Shown one piece after another: positions 1-6,603 of a stretch of DNA of 6,789 nucleotides. Below the pieces are notes generated by a model. The model was not told the origin of the DNA and did not search any database. It was given only the letters and a program-made list of their open reading frames with translations. Source of the DNA: Gammaproteobacteria bacterium. Lineage in GTDB: Bacteria > Pseudomonadota > Gammaproteobacteria > Burkholderiales > Burkholderiaceae_E. How positions within the stretch are numbered: position 1 is the first letter of the stretch; each line of letters begins with the position of its first letter. Both the position numbers and the translations under genes were made by a program. The stretch covers positions 1 through 6,789 of the forward strand of contig JAUIAI010000141.1 of NCBI GenBank assembly GCA_030425615.1, in the 5' to 3' direction.

Positions 1-1
1 G

Positions 2-460
2 GAGTTCCTGGGCGAGGGGGTTTACGCGCCCGCGCTCATCCTGCGCCTCGACGGGTTCAAGTACGTGTACTGCCGGCACGATCCGCCGATGCTTTTCGAT
101 CTGAGCAAGGATCCGGACGAAACCGACAATCTGGCCGGTCGCGCCAAGCACGCGGCGACGGAATCGCGCATGCACTCAGAGGCGATGCGCCGCTGGGATT
201 ACGAACGCATCGAGCAGGAGATCCGGCAGTCTCAGCGGCGCCGGCTGTTCGCGCAGGAGGCCCTGCTGCAGGGGCGGTTCACGCCCTGGGACTACGAGCC
301 GAGCGTGGACTCGGCGCGCCGCTACGTTCGTGGGGCGGTGGACCCGAACACCACCGCCACGAAGTCGAAACAGCGTTTCCCTTACGTGGAAGAGGTGAAG
401 CCGGATCACCCGCGCGATCCGGCCGCCAGACTCGACCTCGGTCCCACGAACGGGGGCTGA
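2..460 (+). CDS. betC: Choline-sulfatase, C-terminal part (5' end outside window)
   Basis: This is the last 152 codons of a sulfatase; the frame is open from base 2 and ends at a TGA at 458-460. Near residues 31-46 it has the DLSKDPDETDNLAG block that typifies the C-terminal subdomain of type I sulfatases. It is followed by the tail characteristic of choline sulfatases: a RWDYERIEQEI helix, SQRRRLF at about residues 77-83, TPWDYEP at about 94-100, and a basic stretch ending in RFPY. Choline sulfatase hydrolyses choline-O-sulfate to choline and sulfate in the cytoplasm, feeding choline oxidation to glycine betaine. The active-site formylglycine motif lies upstream and cannot be checked. About 20 residues after RFPY (rich in Pro and Asp) look like a non-conserved extension. 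The next gene is convergent, so this one is last in its transcription unit. No betA or betB is visible. Another sulfatase sharing the same C-terminal domain is the main alternative. Confidence 0.85.
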   Translation, partial: EFLGEGVYAPALILRLDGFKYVYCRHDPPMLFDLSKDPDETDNLAGRAKHAATESRMHSEAMRRWDYERIEQEIRQSQRRRLFAQEALLQGRFTPWDYEPSVDSARRYVRGAVDPNTTATKSKQRFPYVEEVKPDHPRDPAARLDLGPTNGG

Positions 461-468
461 GCGTCAGA

Positions 469-502
469 CGCCGGGACGGGGCGCGGGCCCCGTTGCCCGG
501 CG
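469..502. terminator. GC-rich hairpin between convergent genes (candidate terminator)
   Basis: In the 52-bp gap between two convergent stop codons, CGCCGGG at 469-475 pairs with CCCGGCG at 496-502. Inside this, ACGGGGC at 476-482 pairs with GCCCCGT at 487-493 around a GCGG loop. The result is a 14-bp stem interrupted only by a 2-nt TG bulge on the 3' side. Neither side carries a T-run, so this is not a classic intrinsic terminator. It may still act as a bidirectional stop or as a 3'-end stabilising structure for both mRNAs. The pairing is seen directly; the function is inferred from position. Confidence 0.5.
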
Positions 503-512
503 CATCGAACGC

Positions 513-1568
513 TCAGTACAGCGCCATCGGGTTGCCGGGCGAGCCGGTTGCCCCCTTCATCTTCAGCGGCGACCACACGAACAGGAATTCGTAGGCCTTG
601 TCGGCCACGAGCTGGCTCAGGTCCATGTTCTCGAGGTTCCAGATGCCTCGCTTGGTCTGCAGCTTGATGTGGCACTCGAACGGCTGCGTCGTCTCGCCGC
701 CGGCGCCCTTGCCCACGGCCTCGACCGCCCAGGTGTCCGCTCCGGTCAGGATGATCTTCTGCTCGGCAAGGTACTCGCAGGCGGAGATGCCGAAGCCCGG
801 CTCACCGGCGTTGAACGCGGCCACGCGTTTGGCCTTCTCAGCGGCGTCGAATTTGTCCCAGTCCTGCGGGTGCCAGAGATCGCCGTGTCCGGTATGGAGG
901 AACACGCAATCGCCCTCGCCGATCGGGTCGATGCCCTGGCGCTCGACCATGGCCTTGACGTCCTCGTCGGTAATGATGCCCGGATCGTCCTTGCTGTTCT
1001 CCTTGGGCACCGGGAGCTGGCCACCGCGGTAGGCCACGGCATCGAGCAGCACGCCTCGACACACGAAGCCCTTCTTGGCGACGTGCTCGACCCCCAGCGG
1101 GCCCACGCCATAAGCGCCTATGCCCTCGTCGCCGAGGAAGCGTCCGTTGTAGAAGAACATGCCCTTGGACGTGGTGACACCGATGTGACCCGGGCCGTCG
1201 AACTGGGTGCCGATCTGGCCGATCTCCGTGGCCAGGTATTCGTCGTTGTAGACCAGTTGCTGATCACCGAACGGACCGCCGGTGGGCAGACCGGGAATGG
1301 TCATGCGCCAGCCGCGTGAGCCGAACGCCGGTGCGTCGCCGGCGTAGACCTTGCCCAGGGTCGCCACCTTGCCCTGCTTCACCAGGCCGACGGCGTCGAG
1401 CACCATCTGCGGCGTGGTTCGGTTGACGGCTCCTGCCTTGTCGTCGGGGCCCCATTCGGTGGGGGCCCACTTCTCGGTCAGGGGGGCATCGTTGACGTTC
1501 AGCGCCTGGGCGCCGGCGTTCGCGGCAAGGCCCATGGCCAGTGCCGCGGCAATTGCAGTGATGCGCAT
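513..1568 (-). CDS. Exported cyclase-family (PF04199, kynurenine-formamidase-like) protein
   Basis: A 351-residue protein of the putative cyclase / kynurenine formamidase-like fold. Residues 1-22 form a Sec-type signal peptide with a short basic start, an alanine-rich core and AGAQA cleavage options after residue 20 or 22, so a periplasmic location is likely. Family landmarks are IGTQFDGPGH at 119-128, GDCVFLHTGHGDLW at 219-232, FGISACEYLAEQ at 259-270, TGADTWAVEAV at 275-285 and NLENMDLSQL near 311-320. In canonical members the first landmark reads HxGTHxDxPxH and supplies metal ligands. Here it is QIGTQFDGPGH, with Gln118 and Gln122 in place of two histidines but Asp124 and His128 kept. A GTQ variant occurs in many uncharacterised members, so the protein is not obviously dead. 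The ATG at 1568 is chosen over an upstream alternative at 1625 because it starts the signal peptide and has a strong GGAGGAG ribosome site 7 nt upstream. The substrate is unknown: amide, lactone or ester hydrolysis is possible. A transporter gene is divergent to it. Confidence 0.85.
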   Translation of the reverse strand: MRITAIAAALAMGLAANAGAQALNVNDAPLTEKWAPTEWGPDDKAGAVNRTTPQMVLDAVGLVKQGKVATLGKVYAGDAPAFGSRGWRMTIPGLPTGGPFGDQQLVYNDEYLATEIGQIGTQFDGPGHIGVTTSKGMFFYNGRFLGDEGIGAYGVGPLGVEHVAKKGFVCRGVLLDAVAYRGGQLPVPKENSKDDPGIITDEDVKAMVERQGIDPIGEGDCVFLHTGHGDLWHPQDWDKFDAAEKAKRVAAFNAGEPGFGISACEYLAEQKIILTGADTWAVEAVGKGAGGETTQPFECHIKLQTKRGIWNLENMDLSQLVADKAYEFLFVWSPLKMKGATGSPGNPMALY

Positions 1569-1575
1569 CTCTCGT

Positions 1576-1582
1576 CTCCTCC
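1576..1582 (-). promoter_or_regulatory. Ribosome binding site fixing the cyclase start
   Basis: Read on the minus strand, GGAGGAG lies 7 nt upstream of the ATG at 1568. It is the strongest Shine-Dalgarno match I see in the window. It supports the start that begins with the signal peptide rather than the 19-codon-longer reading frame, whose extra residues (Pro, Gly and Arg rich) do not look like protein. Confidence 0.8.
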
Positions 1583-1831
1583 GGTTCGACCCGGCCCCAC
1601 GGCCGGGGTCCGGGCAGCATAGCAACCGGGGCCGATCCCAACAAGGGTTGGGCCCGGCCGCGGCCAGGCGTGTTCCGTCTACCGTAGGTGCCGGCGCGGG
1701 CTCATCTCCCGAGCCGCATCCACCGCGATCCTGCTAGAGTCATGGGTTGACAACGTGCCTCGGACGAGCCGATTGCCGGCGCTGCTCCCCTTCGTTGTTC
1801 CCGTTCGTTCTTCCCAGGGTTGCTCATCGCC

Positions 1832-3112
1832 ATGTTCGCCAGTGTTCGCGACGCCGCGCTCGCGTCAGTCAATCCCCGATTCTTCTACGGCTGGCTCGTG
1901 CTGGCCGTGGCCGGTATGGCCATCTTCGTCTCCGGTCCGGGCCAGTCGCACACCTTCAGCGTGTTCGTCGGCCCGATCGGCGCCGATCTCGGCCTGAGCA
2001 AATCGGAGATCGCGTCGGCCTACGGGCTCGCGACGCTCGTGGCCGCCTTCCTGCTGCCGCGCATGGGGAAGTTCGTCGACAAGCTGGGCCCGCGTCGCAT
2101 GCTGGCCACCATCGCGCTCCTGCTCGGCATCGCCTGTATCGCGTTCGGAGCCGTGGGTGGCATCGTTTCCCTGGCGATCGGCTTCGGCGCGCTGAGGTTC
2201 CTCGGGCAGGGCTCGCTGATGCTCACGAGCGCGAATCTCGTGGCCCAATGGTTCAGCCGCAAGCGCGGCTTCGCGCTGAGCCTGATGGCGCTGGGCTTCG
2301 CGCTGTCCATGGCGGTGCATCCGCCCCTCGGGGAGTGGCTGATCGAGGCCTACGGCTGGCGTTGGGCCTGGGTGATCCTCGGGCTGACGACCTGGCTGCT
2401 GCTTCTTCCGCCCGTGCTGCTCCTGGTGCACAACAAGCCGGAGGCCGTGGGGTTGCGGCCGGACGGTGACGCCGCACCGGCCGAGGGTGAAACCCAGCCC
2501 GAGATCGACGGGCTCGATCTCAAGCAGGGGCTGCGCACGCCGGCGTTCTATCTGCTCACGCTGGGCTGGTTCGCGATCGCGATGCTCGTGACGACCCTTC
2601 ACTTCTACCAGGTCTCGGTGCTCAACCACATCGGCGTCGGCCGGGAGATCGCGGCCCGCGTGTTTCCGATCTCGGCGCTGAGCATGGTGCTCACGATGCC
2701 GCTGGTGGGGCGCATGTTCGACCGCTACAAGACCCGCTACGTGTTCGCCGCCGGCCTGATCGCACTGGCGCTGGCGCTGGTCGGGATCACGCTGGTTCGC
2801 GACCTGCCCACCGCCGTGGCATACGCATTCGTCTTCGGCGTCACGAATGCGTTCAGCATGACGATGTTCGGTTACCTCATGCCGCGCTACTTCGGGCGCA
2901 AGCACCTGGGCTCCCTGCAGGGGGCCGGCCAGCTCGTGGCCGTGGTCGGTGCGTCGCTCGGACCGCTGCCGGTGGGCCTGGCCTTCGACTTCCTCGGCAG
3001 TCCGCTGCTGACCCTGCAGCTGCTGGCCATCTACCCGGTGATCTGCGCGGTCATCGCGGTGCTCTTCCTGCGGACCCCGGCCGGCGTCAGCCACCCGTCT
3101 TATCTCGAGTAG
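1832..3112 (+). CDS. MFS transporter, OFA/monocarboxylate-type
   Basis: A 426-residue major facilitator superfamily carrier of the inner membrane with about 12 hydrophobic segments. The first begins at FFYGWLVLAVAGMAIF (residues 17-32). The cytoplasmic loop 2-3 signature GKFVDKLGPRR is at 79-89, with a degenerate second copy GRMFDRYKTRY at 293-303. QWFSRKRGFALSL at 139-151 and the FYGW opening resemble the oxalate/formate antiporter and monocarboxylate carrier branches. A hydrophilic loop rich in Pro, Glu and Asp at about 203-235 separates the two six-helix halves. Small organic anions are the likely substrates; the exact one cannot be read from sequence. The ATG at 1832 is preferred because an AGGG lies 12 nt upstream, whereas a TTG at 1820 would directly abut it; neither site is strong. 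The gene is divergent from the exported cyclase-family gene, which suggests but does not prove a shared substrate pathway. It converges on the DUF945 gene. Confidence 0.85.
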   Translation: MFASVRDAALASVNPRFFYGWLVLAVAGMAIFVSGPGQSHTFSVFVGPIGADLGLSKSEIASAYGLATLVAAFLLPRMGKFVDKLGPRRMLATIALLLGIACIAFGAVGGIVSLAIGFGALRFLGQGSLMLTSANLVAQWFSRKRGFALSLMALGFALSMAVHPPLGEWLIEAYGWRWAWVILGLTTWLLLLPPVLLLVHNKPEAVGLRPDGDAAPAEGETQPEIDGLDLKQGLRTPAFYLLTLGWFAIAMLVTTLHFYQVSVLNHIGVGREIAARVFPISALSMVLTMPLVGRMFDRYKTRYVFAAGLIALALALVGITLVRDLPTAVAYAFVFGVTNAFSMTMFGYLMPRYFGRKHLGSLQGAGQLVAVVGASLGPLPVGLAFDFLGSPLLTLQLLAIYPVICAVIAVLFLRTPAGVSHPSYLE

Positions 3113-3117
3113 GCCGC

Positions 3118-3147
3118 AAAAGAGAACGGCCCCGAAGGGCCGCTCTC
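3118..3147 (-). terminator. Intrinsic terminator with UUCG loop for the DUF945 gene
   Basis: GAGAACGGCCC at 3122-3132 pairs with GGGCCGCTCTC at 3137-3147, an 11-bp stem with one A-C mismatch. Read on the minus strand the loop is TTCG closed by C-G, the extra-stable cUUCGg tetraloop, and the stem is followed by TCTTTTGC. This fits a Rho-independent terminator starting 22 bp after the minus-strand stop at 3170. On the plus strand no T-run follows (CACAGGGG), so for the MFS transcript it would be at most a weak stop. Confidence 0.8.
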
Positions 3148-3169
3148 CACAGGGGGCGGGCCGGCCGTA

Positions 3170-4537
3170 TCAGGGGGCGCGTGCGAGCAGCAGGCGGCTC
3201 GCCGCGGAGGCCAGCGGCGATTCCCCGGACTGGATCTGCTGACGCCAGCCGGTCAGGCTCATTTCACCCATGGCGAGCGCGCCGCCGATCTGCTGGTCCA
3301 TCGACTCGGGCGCCGGGGTGCCGTTGACGCGCAGCCGTCCGTCTGCGACGGTCAGAGCCGTCTTCAGCGCGCCGTCGCGGTTCTCGATCAGACCCTGGGC
3401 CAGCACCGCCTCAACGAAGGGCGGGGGAACCAGGCGCTCGTCGACGGACGCCTGGATCTCGAAGCGCGTGCGCTCCACGAGCGAAGGCGTCGCGGCGTCC
3501 GCCGGCGCCAGTGCGAACAGCATCCGGCCGCTGAACGGCTGCTCGCCCCGGCGTCCGCGGATGTTCTCGATGTCCAGACGCATTCCCTTGTCGATCAGAT
3601 CCAGCAGCGTGCGTTCGACCTGCTGCAGGTGTTTCTCGTCCAGCGCTTGATGGCAACCCACGCGTGAAAGGTCCTGGAGGCGCAGGAACGCTCCGGCATC
3701 GACGCCTTCGAGAGCCACCCGCATGCCGAGGTCGTGCAAGGACTCCCCGGCGACGGCGAGATGGCCGATGCTCGGCTCGGTGCTCGCCGAGATGGTGTCG
3801 CCCTCCAGCCGCTGCGATTGCTCGAGGCGTACGTCCTCCATGCGGAACTGGGTCCGGCCCCGCTTGTCCTGGACCGAGACGGCCGAGATGCCGAGCGTCT
3901 GGGACCCGAAGCCGTTGACCGGGTCGGTGTAGTGGCCCGCCAGCGTGATCCTGCCGATGTCGACACGTCCCTTGGGAGTGGTCATCTCGATGCTGGGAAG
4001 CTGCCAGGCGACCGCGGTAGCGCCGTCCTGCTCGTGCACCTCGCCCATCGAGGCGGCCACCCGCAGGGCGCCCCGACCGTCCGGCGCGTCGGCGTCGATC
4101 GCCGGGGTGGCGAAATTCGCGTTCATCCGCCCGTTGAATCCGACCTGCCCGTTCATGGTGAACACGGCCTGTCTGCCGAGGATCTCGAGCAACTTCTCGT
4201 CGGCCTCGTCGGTCAGCGACATCGCCAGCGCGAACCTGCTCAGACCCTTGAGGTCCGGACTGTGCTCGATGGTGTAGTCGATGGCCAGCGGCAGCGCCTG
4301 CAGCTGGCCGTCAGCCTCGAAGCACCCGAGGTCAAGGGACACACCGAGACGGCCCCGCGTGGCCAGCAGCCCGCTCTCGCGTGATTGCTCGACGAGCCGG
4401 ATGGGTCCGGCCGCGAGCTCGGGGGCACGAAGCAGTTCGTCCAGCGCGGTGTGGGCGCTCTGGCTGCTGTAGTAGGTGGTGCCGGCGGCGACCGTGCAAA
4501 GTCCGGTCAGACCGGCGAGGAGGGCGGAGCGAAGCAT
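3170..4537 (-). CDS. DUF945/YdgA-like membrane-anchored protein
   Basis: A 455-residue protein with an N-terminal hydrophobic segment (about residues 3-20: LRSALLAGLTGLCTVAAG) that is either an uncleaved anchor or a signal peptide. A Cys at residue 14 is preceded by Leu, so it is not a lipobox. The rest is a long periplasmic-type domain rich in beta-forming repeats. It opens with YYSSQSAHTALDELL and has an early RESGLLATRGRLGVSLD stretch. Near the C-terminus are FVEAVLAQGLIENRDGALKT and VADGRLRVNGTP, where YdgA-family proteins have a similar pattern of a helix, a sheet pair and an NG turn. The family's biochemical role is not established. The ATG at 4537 has GGGGA 4 nt upstream. The gene appears monocistronic: it has its own terminator on one side and a 303-bp gap to the next gene in the same direction on the other. 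The family assignment rests on recalled pattern similarity, not on a search. Confidence 0.75.
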   Translation of the reverse strand: MLRSALLAGLTGLCTVAAGTTYYSSQSAHTALDELLRAPELAAGPIRLVEQSRESGLLATRGRLGVSLDLGCFEADGQLQALPLAIDYTIEHSPDLKGLSRFALAMSLTDEADEKLLEILGRQAVFTMNGQVGFNGRMNANFATPAIDADAPDGRGALRVAASMGEVHEQDGATAVAWQLPSIEMTTPKGRVDIGRITLAGHYTDPVNGFGSQTLGISAVSVQDKRGRTQFRMEDVRLEQSQRLEGDTISASTEPSIGHLAVAGESLHDLGMRVALEGVDAGAFLRLQDLSRVGCHQALDEKHLQQVERTLLDLIDKGMRLDIENIRGRRGEQPFSGRMLFALAPADAATPSLVERTRFEIQASVDERLVPPPFVEAVLAQGLIENRDGALKTALTVADGRLRVNGTPAPESMDQQIGGALAMGEMSLTGWRQQIQSGESPLASAASRLLLARAP

Positions 4538-4840
4538 GTTTTCCCCAAGAGACGGATTGTTCGGTCCGCGGCTCCGGAGATCTCCGTTCCGGCATCCGCG
4601 GCTCGATCACCGGGGGCTTCACGAGGTCGTCCTCGGGGCAGCGGCGGCGGTTCCGTCCGCGCCCCGAAGCGTGTGCGCCGGGATCGAATAACGATGAACA
4701 ATCGGGGTTGTGCGTCGCAGACGCCACGAAACGCCGACCAATGGCTCGCCGTGACTGCCCGTCGGCGCCCGCCCGCCGGGCGCGCCGTCCGGCGCGTGAA
4801 CTAGTTCACGGAAACCGCGGCAAGCGCGTCCTTCGCCGGC
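4538..4840. other. 303-bp gene-free region upstream of the DUF945 gene
   Basis: I see no credible protein or RNA gene here on either strand. The open frames that cross it are Arg/Pro-rich and continue antisense into neighbouring genes. It should hold the promoter and leader of the minus-strand DUF945 gene. Visible structure: a perfect 12-bp palindrome CGGAGATCTCCG at 4575-4586; a 10-nt direct repeat TCCGCGGCTC at 4565-4574 and 4595-4604 with 30-nt period; an AT-richer patch around 4684-4702; and the 16-bp palindrome at 4795-4810 listed separately. No promoter close to the sigma-70 consensus could be picked with confidence. Confidence 0.6.
4795..4810. repeat. Perfect 16-bp palindrome with CTAG core
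   Basis: CGTGAACTAGTTCACG equals its own reverse complement over all 16 bases; the flanking bases do not extend the match. It lies 30 bp past the stop of the alpha/beta hydrolase gene in that gene's direction, and 257 bp upstream of the DUF945 start. An uninterrupted palindrome of this length is typical of an operator bound by a homodimeric repressor. As RNA it could form only a 6-bp stem with a CTAG loop, too weak for a good terminator and without a T-run. A regulatory role is inference. Confidence 0.55.
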
Positions 4841-5638
4841 TCAGTCTTCGGCGTGAGCCATTGCGGCGACGGCCCGCGTGACCGTCTCGGCCGCATCGAG
4901 CTGGGTGAAGTGTCCGGTGTCGGGCACGATCTCGAGCGTCACGTTCCGCAGGCGGGCGGCGAGCATCTCCAGATACGGCGTGCGCTCGTTCGCGCTCAGC
5001 GTCAGTCGCCGGCGCTGCGGCGTGACATTCGTGCTCTGGACGACGTGCACGGGCTGAACCACCTGGGCCAACGCCGGTTCGAGCCGGCCCGCATCCCAGG
5101 CCGCCATGTTCGAGACCAGGGCGCGAAAGCGCTCCGCGGGCATCGACAGGGCCCGGTCCACGATCTTCGTCCGGGTGGCCGGGTCGCTGCGGGAGGTGAA
5201 CATCGCGTCGAACATGCCACCCACGTAGGCGTGTTGCCGCTCTCCTTCACCGATGGCTTCGAGGATGGCTGCCTGCGCCTGGATCGGATCGCCGTGTCCC
5301 TGTCGGCTGCCGTCGACGAACACCAGCCCGTGGACACGTTCGGGCACCTGCAGCGCGACGGCGGTGATGACCCGCGTCCCCATGCTGTGGCCCACCAGGA
5401 CAGCGTTCTCGATGGCGAGCCCGTGCATCAGGCCGGCGACGTCACCAGCGAGCGTGTCGATGTCGTACGGCGGGGGCAGGGCGGCCGAGCGACCGTGTCC
5501 GCGCAGGTCGACCGTCACGCAGCGGTGCCGGCCGGACAGCTCGGCCACCTGCGGCGCCCAGTCGGTGCCGTCGCAGGTGAGGCCGTGTACGAACACGATC
5601 CAGGAACCTTCGTCGCCCCGGATGTCGTAGTGAATCAT
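4841..5638 (-). CDS. Alpha/beta-fold hydrolase
   Basis: A 265-residue soluble alpha/beta hydrolase of the MhpC-like group, full length for the family and without a signal peptide. The oxyanion-hole HG is at 18-19 (FVHGLTCDGTDW). DLRGHGRS at 44-51 is the conserved strand-4 turn. The nucleophile elbow is GHSMG at 83-87 with Ser85, and the catalytic His243 sits in DTGHFTQLD. The usual Asp after strand 7 is missing: that stretch reads VVQSTNVTPQRRR. The acid is instead probably Asp109 in LVFVDGSR after strand 6, as in several hydrolase and dehalogenase subgroups. The substrate cannot be assigned; esterase, lactonase or C-C hydrolase activities are possible. The ATG at 5638 has a GGAG 6 nt upstream. 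The gene is divergent from otsB across 154 bp and is not obviously part of the trehalose unit. Confidence 0.88.
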   Translation of the reverse strand: MIHYDIRGDEGSWIVFVHGLTCDGTDWAPQVAELSGRHRCVTVDLRGHGRSAALPPPYDIDTLAGDVAGLMHGLAIENAVLVGHSMGTRVITAVALQVPERVHGLVFVDGSRQGHGDPIQAQAAILEAIGEGERQHAYVGGMFDAMFTSRSDPATRTKIVDRALSMPAERFRALVSNMAAWDAGRLEPALAQVVQPVHVVQSTNVTPQRRRLTLSANERTPYLEMLAARLRNVTLEIVPDTGHFTQLDAAETVTRAVAAMAHAED

Positions 5639-5792
5639 GGCTGGCTCCGTGGATGAGACAACGGGCGATCATATCCGTTGTGTTGCGGCCAAGCCTGTCC
5701 TCGCAGCGCGGGGGCCGGCCGTTAGACTCCGGTGAAGCGCCGTCCGTGCGCGCGTCAGTGCCGGCCCGGCGCCCCATCCCTACCATCAAGAC

Positions 5793-6527
5793 ATGAGAAT
5801 CGGCCCGAGTCACGCGCTGTTCATCGACTTCGACGGCACGCTGATCGACCTCGCTCCCCATCCGTCGAAGATCCTCGTGCCGGCCGGACTGTCGGAGACC
5901 CTGGTGCGCCTGCACGAGGCGCTCAACGGCGCGCTCGCGATCGTCACCGGCCGGCCGATCGCCGAGATCGACCATTTCCTGCGGCTGCCGCACCAGATTC
6001 CCGTGGCCGGAATCCACGGCGCCGAAATCCGGGTCGCCGGCGAGCAGCTCGGCGGGCCTGTGGCGCAGCAGGCGCTGGCGGCGGTGCGGCTCATCGCCGA
6101 AGAGCTCGCGAAGCGCCATCCGGCGCTCTTCATCGAACCGAAGCCGGCCGCGCTGGCCGTGCACTACCGAGCCGCGCCGGAACTCGCCGGCCCCGTACAC
6201 GAAACGCTTGCGCAGGCCGTGGCCGCCCACCCCGAACTCAAGCTGATCCGCGGTCACGCGGTGTCCGAGATCAAACCCGCATGGGCCGACAAGGGCAGGG
6301 CGGTCGATCGTCTGCTCACGACCCCTGCGTTCCTGGCGCGTACCCCCGTGATGATCGGCGACGATGTCACGGACGAAGACGGATTCCGCGCGGCCATGCG
6401 CGCCGGAGGCTGCGCGATCAAGGTCGGCACGGGCGAGTCGCTCGCCACCAGTCGCCTGCCGGATCCGGGCGCGGTGCGTGCCTGGCTCGAACGAGCCCTG
6501 AGCGAGCTCTCGGCGCCGGGTGGATGA
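5793..6527 (+). CDS. otsB: Trehalose-6-phosphate phosphatase
   Basis: A 244-residue cytoplasmic HAD-superfamily phosphatase that removes phosphate from trehalose 6-phosphate, the second step of OtsA/OtsB trehalose synthesis. Motif I is DFDGT at 12-16, with Asp12 as nucleophile and Asp14 as general acid. Motif II is VTGR at 51-54. The trehalose-phosphatase stretch includes GIHGAE at 73-78 and the EPK/HYR cap region at 116-126. Motif III includes SEIKP at 158-162 and Lys167. Motif IV is GDDVTDED at 189-196, which binds Mg2+. All expected catalytic residues are present and the length is normal. The ATG at 5793 places motif I 12 residues in, as usual, though no strong ribosome site is visible before it. 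A GH15 gene follows 76 bp later on the same strand. Confidence 0.95.
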   Translation: MRIGPSHALFIDFDGTLIDLAPHPSKILVPAGLSETLVRLHEALNGALAIVTGRPIAEIDHFLRLPHQIPVAGIHGAEIRVAGEQLGGPVAQQALAAVRLIAEELAKRHPALFIEPKPAALAVHYRAAPELAGPVHETLAQAVAAHPELKLIRGHAVSEIKPAWADKGRAVDRLLTTPAFLARTPVMIGDDVTDEDGFRAAMRAGGCAIKVGTGESLATSRLPDPGAVRAWLERALSELSAPGG

Positions 6528-6533
6528 CACCCG

Positions 6534-6549
6534 CGGGCCGTGCGGCCCG
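6534..6549 (+). other. Small hairpin in the otsB-GH15 gap
   Basis: CGGGCC at 6534-6539 and GGCCCG at 6544-6549 can form a 6-bp stem with a GTGC loop, 7 bp after the otsB stop. No T-run follows, so read-through into the GH15 gene is expected. It might stabilise or process the otsB mRNA; in GC-rich DNA such a short stem could also be chance. Confidence 0.25.
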
Positions 6550-6603
6550 ATCGCCCCGAAGACCCCTTCCGACAACACTCCCTCCCTGCCGGACACCAGA
6601 GTC

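Noticed and set aside
1637..1652. CCCAAC-AAGG-GTTGGG inverted repeat upstream of the cyclase gene
   Set aside because: Only 6 bp per arm in GC-rich DNA, with no supporting T-run or conserved context; could be an operator but not supportable alone.
1747..1775. TTGACA at 1747-1752 as a -35 box for the MFS gene
   Set aside because: The -35 hexamer is perfect but the sequence 17 bp later (CGATTG) is not a -10 box. It remains a weak possibility and is not annotated.
1865..3094. 409-codon open frame antisense to the MFS gene
   Set aside because: Its product is dominated by His, Gln, Arg and Glu with no recognisable fold. It is the mirror of a membrane protein gene in GC-rich DNA, where antisense stops are rare.
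3170..4537. DUF945-like protein as a lipoprotein
   Set aside because: The only early Cys (residue 14) is preceded by Leu and does not fit the lipobox, which requires a small residue at that position.
4332..4881. Small open frames of about 130-165 codons on both strands across the 303-bp gap
   Set aside because: Arg/Pro-rich products, overlap with the real flanking genes and no family resemblance; treated as chance frames.
5723..5728. TAGACT as a -10 box for otsB
   Set aside because: No -35-like hexamer at a suitable distance; a 4/6 match occurs often by chance.
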